From positions 72,004-136,003 of the forward strand of contig JANBPU010000006.1 in the NCBI GenBank assembly GCA_027575805.1: DNA of 64,000 nucleotides, written 5' to 3'. This DNA is from Mycoemilia scoparia (Eukaryota > Kickxellomycota > Kickxellomycetes > Kickxellales > Kickxellaceae). Shown one piece after another: positions 57,283 to 64,000 of the stretch. Position numbers and translations under genes: made by a program. Each line of letters starts with the position of its first letter. The first letter of the stretch is position 1. Below the pieces are notes generated by a model, which made no database searches, had not been told where the DNA came from, and saw only the letters and a list, made by a program, of their open reading frames with translations.

Positions 57283-58046
57283 TGGTAGTGACGATAGTTT
57301 GTTTTAGACCATAGCAGTAGTATTAATTTTTTATGTCTATAGTATTTTTAAAAATAAATCATCAGCACCTTTAGGCAGATCACTCAACTTTCAATAATAA
57401 CCTTTGTGAGAAAAGCTGACAAAGGATAAAACAACAAGACTGGCCACTTGGAGGCGAGAGGTGAGTTTACTCGGTTCTTATTTTTTATGTCCCAGTTGCA
57501 TTCCTGAACATACAGGAAGCCAGAATAGCAAAATAAACGAGATCTGCCCAAAGACACTGGACTGAAATACCCCGCATCACGTTGTACAGGCCCTCACTCA
57601 CCCTCTCGCATGCGCACTCTACAAACTGGTTTGGCTGTTATCAAGACACAGTGTTTATACATTTATAACCATATTCACTATTTTTAATAGTACACTCAGT
57701 TTGTCTCCCGAATAGCAGCTGAGCGTGCTTGGATGTTGTGGCTGTGTTCTGCTTTCCTTCCAGTTTCTGTTTTTTGCTTTATTATTACTTTTTTTACAAT
57801 TTGGCTTGAACTACACACACGTTTGTTTTCTTTCCTTATTTATTGTTACATATATATTATCTACTGCCATCCCTCTAATCCTTGGGTACTGTCCAAAAGT
57901 TTCTTATATAATTTCTACCCTCTTGTTCTCTGTCTGTTTTTGGTGCCATATTTCACAAGGATTTTGTCCATAAGGGCACACGTAAAAACACACACAATTA
58001 TATATATATACACATACATACATACATACATACATACATACATAAA
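57283..58046. promoter_or_regulatory. Upstream region of the type I membrane protein gene
   Basis: No gene. Pyrimidine-rich sequence lies at about 57740-57960. A (CATA)n tract (58012-58042) ends four bases before the start codon and would lie in the 5' untranslated leader. Confidence 0.5.
58012..58042. repeat. (CATA)n microsatellite next to a start codon
   Basis: About seven to eight tandem cata units, with the ATG at 58047 following immediately. Confidence 0.85.
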
Positions 58047-58994
58047 ATGCTGTTCTTTGGAAGACAACTAAGGACAGCAAAGTTGATACTGGTAGCCTTC
58101 TTGGTATCATCAAGTATATTGTCACTATCATCAAATGCCCAGGAATCGCCGACACCCAGTGAAGATATAGACACAGCTACCAATGACCAAAGTGCAACTC
58201 AAGATGCGTCTAAAACTCAAGCAAAACAAACCGATGGCTCCACAGTTACAATAAAGACTTCCATCGATTCACAAGATTTGAATACCGCAACCATAAATGG
58301 CGAAGAAAGACTGGTATATTTGAGTTCTATGGCCTATGGTGTGGCGACCTATCTCTATGACCCTGAGGATGGAGAACTCACTTGCCCAACCCTAAACTAT
58401 GCATGCAGTAATGGCTTGGTCCCAGTAAATGGCAAGGATTGCGCCTACTGCAGAAATGAAGACAAAAAGTCCAAAACAAACATTGGTGTTGTCTTGGGCG
58501 CGGTATTCGGTTCTATTGGTGGCATATTGGTCATCGCCATTGTGACATTCTACTTGATAAAACAACGCAGGCAATCCAAAGGCACCGTCCAAGATGTTTA
58601 TCCCAGCAGCGCTCAGATGGGGCACAGACAGTCCTCGTTGTACAGTTCATACTACTCACAGAGTCAACATCGTGGAAGCCATCCATCACATTTGATAGAG
58701 GGAAGCAGAGGCAGTTATACTGGATCCCGGAGGTCTGGGAGCATATACTCCTACCAGGAAAGCCGCATCACCGGTTCTGTTGCCGATGATGCCACTATTT
58801 CTGACTCACGCTCAAGCCTTGACAGCCAAAGCATTCGCAGCCGGCCAACATCCAGAGGATCCGTTGTCAGTGGTGTGGTTGGAACTTCGGCCACTGGCCC
58901 AGTTACTCACCGCCCAGAAGTTGTTGATGTCTCTGCTTCTGGAAACCCCTTGGCCAGGGCCGATGACTCACAACAGCACCGAGCCCATGAATAA
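58047..58994 (+). CDS. Type I single-pass membrane protein, Ser/Arg-rich cytoplasmic tail, function unknown
   Basis: Single exon, 315 aa. A signal peptide (about 1-31, hydrophobic LILVAFLVSSSILSLSS, cleavage near SNA-QE) is followed by a Ser/Thr/Gln-rich extracellular stalk. A small four-cysteine module follows (LTCPTLNYACSNG and KDCAYC, about 112-135). One membrane helix (about 147-172, IGVVLGAVFGSIGGILVIAIVTFYL) with glycine-zipper character leads to a basic stop-transfer KQRRQSK. The tail of about 135 aa is rich in Ser, Arg and Tyr. This is the layout of fungal wall-stress sensors and Mid2/Wsc-like proteins, but there is no WSC domain and I recognise no family. A surface sensor or adhesion role is a guess from layout. 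Confidence 0.7.
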   Translation: MLFFGRQLRTAKLILVAFLVSSSILSLSSNAQESPTPSEDIDTATNDQSATQDASKTQAKQTDGSTVTIKTSIDSQDLNTATINGEERLVYLSSMAYGVATYLYDPEDGELTCPTLNYACSNGLVPVNGKDCAYCRNEDKKSKTNIGVVLGAVFGSIGGILVIAIVTFYLIKQRRQSKGTVQDVYPSSAQMGHRQSSLYSSYYSQSQHRGSHPSHLIEGSRGSYTGSRRSGSIYSYQESRITGSVADDATISDSRSSLDSQSIRSRPTSRGSVVSGVVGTSATGPVTHRPEVVDVSASGNPLARADDSQQHRAHE

Positions 58995-59471
58995 ATAACA
59001 CATAGGGTTTGTTATTATGCACGCTTTTTTGGATGTTATAATCCGCCTAATAATTTATTTAATATATGTTTCAATTAACTAGCTTTGGTTTTCATTTTAA
59101 TGATACCCTGTTTGTGTTTTTAACAAGCGTGTGTTGTATTGAGCCCTGCTCCTGTTTTCCTCTCCACCAACAATCTCAAAAACTTGAATTCATTTTTGAT
59201 TTCAATATTTACCCTCATCTCCCATTCCATCTTTGTTTTTTATCCGCCCTCCATACTATTATTATGTTTATTTCTTATTTTTCAAATACTTTAATAGTGT
59301 ATTTATTATATTATAACACTTTTAAATACCAGATTTTTACTCTCTGCAAGTCACATCCCATTTGTATACAAGACAACACCCAATAATTGGCGTTGCTATT
59401 ACTATTTATATGAAAAATAATCGAGTTTAGTTTATCTTATATAACATTAAAAAGTGACAATAATAGCTAAG
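58995..59471. other. Intergenic AT-rich
   Basis: Lies between the stops of the membrane protein and the MIC12-like gene. Short ORF 59066-59386 is T-rich low complexity and judged fortuitous. Confidence 0.5.
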
Positions 59472-59927
59472 CTATTTTATATATTCTTGTAAGTTTTTAA
59501 GCGCCTGGAATACGCTTATCCTATTATAATTCCATGCAAACAAGTCTCGTATTAAACTGTTCCACTTTTCGGTTAACACCGCACTGACTCTGTTGGGATC
59601 TCGGAGGTGTGGTGATACCCATCTTTGTAAGACTTGGTTATTTGTTTGGACGCTACCATTTTCAATATCAGTGGGTGGTGGAGGCGGACCTCGAGATGTG
59701 AGCGGAAGGCTCCAATAGTAGTTTGTGCCTATCCCATTCATCGACTTCCTTTCAGTTTCTGTTGTTGCTGCTGCTGGCTTCTGCATCTCATATACTGATA
59801 TGCCTGAAATTAGGAGTCCACCAATAAATAATAGCGTGTTGGGGAGGGTAATGACCCTGTGCGGAGACCAGGGGAAAAGTTGTTTGCGATATAGATTGCG
59901 GGGAACTGTTTTTGACGTAGATGACAT
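59472..59927 (-). CDS. Small single-TM protein, MICOS subunit Mic12-like candidate
   Basis: Single exon, 151 aa. A basic N-terminus (NLYRKQLFPWSPHR) precedes one membrane helix (about 26-46, LPNTLLFIGGLLISGISVYEM). A Pro-rich stretch follows, and then a C-terminal amphipathic part reading VSAVLTEKWNSLIRDLFAWN. That ending resembles the conserved tail of fungal Mic12/Aim5 (a W-N-x-x-I/V-x-x-x-x-x-W pattern), an inner-membrane protein that helps link MICOS at crista junctions. The length and single helix agree. Overall similarity is weak, so another small mitochondrial membrane protein is possible. Its promoter side faces HPR1. Confidence 0.5.
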   Translation of the reverse strand: MSSTSKTVPRNLYRKQLFPWSPHRVITLPNTLLFIGGLLISGISVYEMQKPAAATTETERKSMNGIGTNYYWSLPLTSRGPPPPPTDIENGSVQTNNQVLQRWVSPHLRDPNRVSAVLTEKWNSLIRDLFAWNYNRISVFQALKNLQEYIK

Positions 59928-60423
59928 CTATTATATGCTATTTTCAAATTATCTCTATATATAAAATCCTATCCAAGTGCTGTGATGATGGTTTTATCTC
60001 GGTAGTATCCTCTTATTGTATACGCCGATTGATCTTATGGGGCATTTGGGCATATCCTCCATTCTTAAAGCAGATGTTGCTGAGTGGCATACAGCTACCT
60101 CCATAGGAGTAATAAAATGCTTAATCATCTTAAAGCAGATGTTGCTGATGGCGGTACGACTGCCAAGTGAGTGCGATTATATAGTGAAATAGGGCTAAAT
60201 AGGTGTATAGCTATACAAAGAGGTAAAAGATATTGTATAGACTATTTTGAAATAACTATAGAATGGTAAAAACGTGTTTGCCAACAGCCGTTTCAAAAAT
60301 ACCTAGCTATCCCATAATGATTTTTCATTCGTCCTTGACGATTTTGTTTTGCGCTTCTTAATTTTATATACGTTTTATTGGAGTCGGAGTTGTGAAAAGT
60401 AATAGAATCAGTTGCTAGACAAA
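59928..60423. promoter_or_regulatory. Divergent promoter region with a 21-bp direct repeat
   Basis: Lies between the starts of the MIC12-like gene and HPR1. tcttaaagcagatgttgctg (plus one more base, a) occurs at 60063-60083 and again at 60128-60148, 65 bp apart, in the same orientation. No further gene was seen. Confidence 0.6.
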
Positions 60424-62883
60424 ATGAAAGATTTTGAAGAGGCACAAACCGCCCTAATCGAAGCAATACAGAAAGCATGGTCTTGGCTAAATGATTCGGG
60501 ATACGATATTGCAAAAGACACACGGTTCGATGAGGAGTCTCCTGTTGCTAAAGCACTGTATTCAAGCCTACCTGTGGAGGAATTGAAAGGAACCGGAGAT
60601 TCATCAAGTCGTATGAAAACGCACTGTGAAATTGCATTTACCCAGATAGTATACAGCTTTGTCCAAAAGCTAAGCAGTGAATTTGAAAGCTCTTCTTCCA
60701 ACGATAGCATCAATAGGCTGTATTCTCTACTGGACTTGGCCATAGGAATTACCGAGCTTAGTAAGCACTATAAAATTGTACATAATCCATATAATATATA
60801 GTTAGCTTTATAAGGGTACTAACTTGATGTTTACACACTATGTCGTATAGATCTTGGCGATGGGATATTTGCCTGGATAATGCTAGAACATGCAATGAAG
60901 CTTGCTTCGCTTAAACTTGCTGACCACATATTTGGATTCATTGAGAGCAGATCACTTATATTGGTTGCAAATATTGACCCGAGATATGCCAAGGGCCAAA
61001 CGATGATAAGAACGTGCAATGATCTATTAAAGAGGCTATCCCACTCTTACCAAACTACTCTGCGTGGTCGCGTTCATGTTTTTATCGACAACTGCACCAC
61101 ATTGAGCGATAGATCAGGTAATACGTCATGAACTTACATTGGTATACTGCCGTACACTTTTTCCACGCCATATATGAATCAACACCACATATATACACGT
61201 TATTTATAGGAATCAACATTGCTGGACAGCATAATTTGGCAAATAGCACAGAGTACGAAAAAGACATCGGTGAAATACCAAGAACCCTTGATATCTTTGA
61301 AAACAAGAATCTAGCCGATTTATATTCCAGGTTCTGGTCTTTACAAAGCTGTTTTGTTGAACCATCAAGGATATTTTCAGAATACGGGTTTTCAAAGTAT
61401 GAAGAGGTCAGTATATTATCAATTAATTTCTTCTACACACATGTCTATCTATCTATCTATCTATTCTTGGAATTAAAATTGACATATATATGTCTTCTGT
61501 GTAGAATATGAGAGTGGTCTTGGAGAATTTCAGAGAAGCAGCTGAAACAAGAGCGCCGAGCGCCGAATCGAGTGTTTTGCAGAATTCCACTAGCGATTAT
61601 AATGGAAACAGACTTTTATTCAGCAAATACCTAACCTGCCCAAAGCTGTTTGAACATGAGGTAAGTTGTAGAACATTCGCCACAGGGTTTATATTGAAAT
61701 GCCTCGTTCTTTTCCAATCATTTTCGCCATTTGTGCTTGAACAAAATAAATTCATCGAAGTGACTAAATTATACTTTATAGCTACTAGATCCACACTTCC
61801 GCTGCCAATTCCTCACTCAGGCATTAATTGTGTGCAGACACTTGCTGGGTGTTGACAAGAACCTCAAAGAGAGTATGAAACAAGACAAGAGTGTCAATCC
61901 CATGGTGATTCATTCATTTGAGCTTACAGATAGCCAGGTATTATTCATATACATAAACGCTCTCTTCTTTTTCTTGCCTTACTTAAAGCTGTACATAATA
62001 TACTTAACAAATCTACTGTTAAACTCTGCATTTTCAGATACGGTCGATAAAGGCTATACGCGAAAGAATTGTCCAGCAGCTTGGAAGTACACAGCTGTTC
62101 AACGGTCACTTTGGAATATGTGCCTTTTATGTCAATAGGCACGAAAAGTATTGGGTAGAGTGGAAGGATGAAAAATGCCCTGTGAACGAGCTAGCACCAA
62201 GCCCTGATAAAAGTAGCGAGATGTCTGACGCTCTCGATTGGTTTAATACACCAAAGTCACCAAATAATGTTGAAATCACACTAATGGGATCCAAGTCTCA
62301 TGCAAAGCTGTGCGATACCAACTTGAAAGATCCCAGCCTTGTACAGGGCTACCATCTGGATTTGTCCTCAGCTGAAGATTACCAAAACAAGATCAATGCT
62401 TCTAAAGGAAACTCTGGCACATCAGAAAAGGTATGTAATTACTCTCTTGAAATTGCTGATTCCAAATGGTCAGAATTCACAGGACTTTAGACAAAATGGG
62501 TTACCAGGAATTACATATGAATTGGATCATCATTGGGCCAAAATCCAATGAGAACCCACTTCTGTCTATTTCACACTTGATGGCTAGTGAAATCTCTCCT
62601 TATGGCAGTGTTTCCTCTATAAGTGTACTATAATAATCCCTCCAGTCTTAAGTGTATGGCTTATAGGCCAAATTTGCAGGAGCTATGGGGGAGGGGTACA
62701 ATTTGACACACTTTTGATGGAAAACCCACCATACGCAAAACTGCAAAAACATAATGAACTTGAGCTCTTCTATAAATTGTCTAACGTTTACATTATTTGT
62801 TTATGTAGCCACATAACGTAGATGAATGGAAGCTTAGTCGTGCTATCATGGCCCAAAATGTCACTATGCTTTGTACAAAGTAA
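60424..62883 (+). CDS. HPR1: THO complex subunit 1 (Hpr1/THOC1)
   Basis: THO couples transcription to mRNP assembly and export and prevents R-loops. Seven exons join in phase: 60424-60760, 60851-61117, 61210-61406, 61505-61660, 61782-61937, 62038-62430 and 62809-62883, giving 526 aa. Family blocks are MIRTCNDLLKRLSHS followed by GRVHVFIDN, NLADLYSRFWSLQSCFVEP, LLFSKYLTCPKLFEHELLD, RCQFLTQALIVCRHLLGV, and KYWVEWKDEKCP. These correspond to the THOC1 helical core and the W-x-x-WK-x-x-x-CP signature. There is no death domain, as expected outside animals. The last intron (62431-62808, 378 nt) is several times longer than the others and contains a family B element. The C-terminus is short. Start ATG 60424 is the first in frame. 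Confidence 0.9.
62487..62568. mobile_element. Family B inverted-repeat element, copy B4 (core), inside the last HPR1 intron
   Basis: The core is 82 bp. The left end is ttagacaaaatgggttacca and the right end is gagaacccacttctgtcta. The interior gggccaaaatccaa is shared with B1 and B2. Outer similarity (ttcacagg on the left, gctagtgaaatctc at 62582-62595 on the right) suggests a full length near 130 bp. It lies wholly inside intron 62431-62808. Confidence 0.78.
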
Positions 62884-63107
62884 CAGATGCATATTTCATT
62901 GCAATACATCCACATACATTGAGCATTGCGGTAACTTCAACAACCTCAACATTATTTAATACTCATTATTGTAAACATGAAATACAATCATAGTAACAAA
63001 TAAACCATCCAATGCCACACACCATTTCAAGTTAAAGTATAATTTATAAGAAAGTAAAAAACACATATCTATATGGCTAAAAATCATAAATTAATAAAAA
63101 GGTCACT

Positions 63108-64000
63108 TTATACACATGGGCCAGCAGATAAGATTTCTGAGGTTGCTTGATCTTCAAACTTTTTGAAGTTTTCAATAAACTTCGTGCCAAGATCTTTGAG
63201 GGCTTCTTCGAAAGATTCTTGAGTGCCGATCCAGGCCTTGGCAGGATCAAGCACTTTGTTAGGTACGTTTGTGCAAGATTTTGGGACCTTGAGGTTAAAA
63301 ACTGGGCTCTGGATAGTCTCAACATCATTTAGCTCTCCAGCATGGATAGCATCAATAATTGCTCGAGTATGCTTAAGCGAAATACGCTTGCCTGTTCTAT
63401 AAGGACCACCGCTCCACCCAGTGTTAACAAGCCATACATTGGATTTGTGCTCTTGCATCTTTTCGGCCAACATCTTTGCATATTTTACTGGATGCAAGAC
63501 AAGGAAAGGCTCTCCAAAGCATGCAGAGAATGCAACCCTCGGCTCAACGACACCCATCTCAGTGCCAGGGATCTTTGCAGTGTACCCTGAGATGAAGTGG
63601 TACATAGCCTGAGCTGGCGTGAGCTTGGAGACTGGTGGAAGGACGCCAAAAGCATCGCAAGTTAGGAGGATGATGTTTTTGGGATGCCCACCGATGCATG
63701 GAATCTGAGCGTTTGGAATAAAGTCAATAGGGTATGAGGCACGTGTGTTTTCTGTGATCGAAGAACCATCGTAGTCAACAACGTGGGTTTTCTTGTTAAA
63801 GTCGACATTCTCGAGAACACTGCCGTAACGAATAGCACCAAAAATTTCTGGCTCCTTTTCAGCAGAAAGGTTGATCGCCTTTGCATAGCAACCGCCTTCG
63901 ATATTGAAAATGCCATCATCTGACCAGCAGTGCTCATCATCGCCAATCAGAGCACGGCGAGGGTCAGCAGATAAGGTAGTCTTACCGGTCCCAGATAGAC
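63108..64000 (-). CDS. PCK1: Phosphoenolpyruvate carboxykinase (ATP), C-terminal part; gene continues past the window
   Basis: The open frame reads through the window edge on the minus strand and stops at 63108-63110. Visible are the P-loop kinase signature [15 protein letters not shown] right at the edge, then [75 protein letters not shown] and [18 protein letters not shown]. This is the ATP-dependent PEPCK family of fungi and plants, the committed gluconeogenic step from oxaloacetate to PEP. About 297 residues of the usual roughly 540-550 are present, with no introns in this part. The start lies outside the window. Confidence 0.97.
   Translation of the reverse strand, partial: LSGTGKTTLSADPRRALIGDDEHCWSDDGIFNIEGGCYAKAINLSAEKEPEIFGAIRYGSVLENVDFNKKTHVVDYDGSSITENTRASYPIDFIPNAQIPCIGGHPKNIILLTCDAFGVLPPVSKLTPAQAMYHFISGYTAKIPGTEMGVVEPRVAFSACFGEPFLVLHPVKYAKMLAEKMQEHKSNVWLVNTGWSGGPYRTGKRISLKHTRAIIDAIHAGELNDVETIQSPVFNLKVPKSCTNVPNKVLDPAKAWIGTQESFEEALKDLGTKFIENFKKFEDQATSEILSAGPCV

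Noticed and set aside
3450..62568. CRISPR array or prokaryotic defence system suggested by repeated sequences
   Set aside because: The repeats are dispersed inverted-repeat elements of two families in a eukaryotic genome, with no regular spacing, spacers or associated genes.
1..64000. A clustered metabolic or defence gene system
   Set aside because: Neighbouring genes belong to unrelated housekeeping pathways; no co-oriented cluster of enzymes, transporters or immune-type proteins was found.

Overview
This window is nuclear DNA of a fungus. The genes are interrupted by short GT-AG introns, mostly about 45-130 nt. Several families are fungal in type: a tandem-dehydrogenase peroxisomal beta-oxidation protein, an SRE/Fep1-type iron GATA factor, an Opi1-type regulator, a UPF0658 Golgi membrane protein, a Tea1/Kel-type kelch protein and an ATP-type PEP carboxykinase. 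The phylum cannot be fixed by eye. There is no sign of viral, bacterial or plasmid DNA.

Layout: peroxisomal MFE2/FOX2 (75-3023); endosulfine/Igo (4292-4885); HAL/SAT4-type kinase (minus, 6075-8096); a poorly resolved BRCT-like gene (minus, 9308-10456); FACT subunit POB3 (minus, 10566-12999), divergent from tRNA methyltransferase TRM1 (13527-16056), then ELF1 (16202-16759); kelch/coiled-coil polarity protein (18168-22042); U3 snoRNP protein UTP21 (minus, 22525-25994), divergent from the Golgi t-SNARE SED5 (26341-27610); tRNA-Asp (minus, 28016-28087) and a small secreted Cys-rich protein (29595-29900) in a gene-poor island; an Hst3/Hst4-type sirtuin (31629-32948); UPF0658 (minus, 33177-34271); pseudouridine synthase CBF5 (36014-37612); eEF2 chaperone HGH1 in nine small exons (38032-39924); XAP5/FAM50 (minus, 40069-41653); nucleoporin NUP155/170 (42198-46325); SUMO protease ULP1 (minus, 46813-49122), divergent from ESCRT regulator VTA1 (49603-51129); OPI1-like (51955-53633); two-finger GATA factor (54470-57282); a type I membrane protein (58047-58994); a MIC12-like candidate (minus, 59472-59927); THO subunit HPR1/THOC1 (60424-62883); and the 3' part of PCK1 (minus, 63108-64000).

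Most genes are independent housekeeping functions and not a cluster. Nuclear gene-expression machinery is well represented: POB3, ELF1, THO, XAP5, CBF5, UTP21, NUP155, TRM1 and ULP1.

The most distinctive signal is not a gene. Two families of short, non-autonomous inverted-repeat elements (MITE-like) are scattered through the window: family A with six copies and family B with four. Three of the ten copies sit inside introns, of POB3, XAP5 and THOC1, and these are the enlarged introns of those genes. Other points are a dense (A/T)GATAA cluster upstream of the GATA factor gene, a probable alternative mitochondrial leader on TRM1, and two GC-AG introns.
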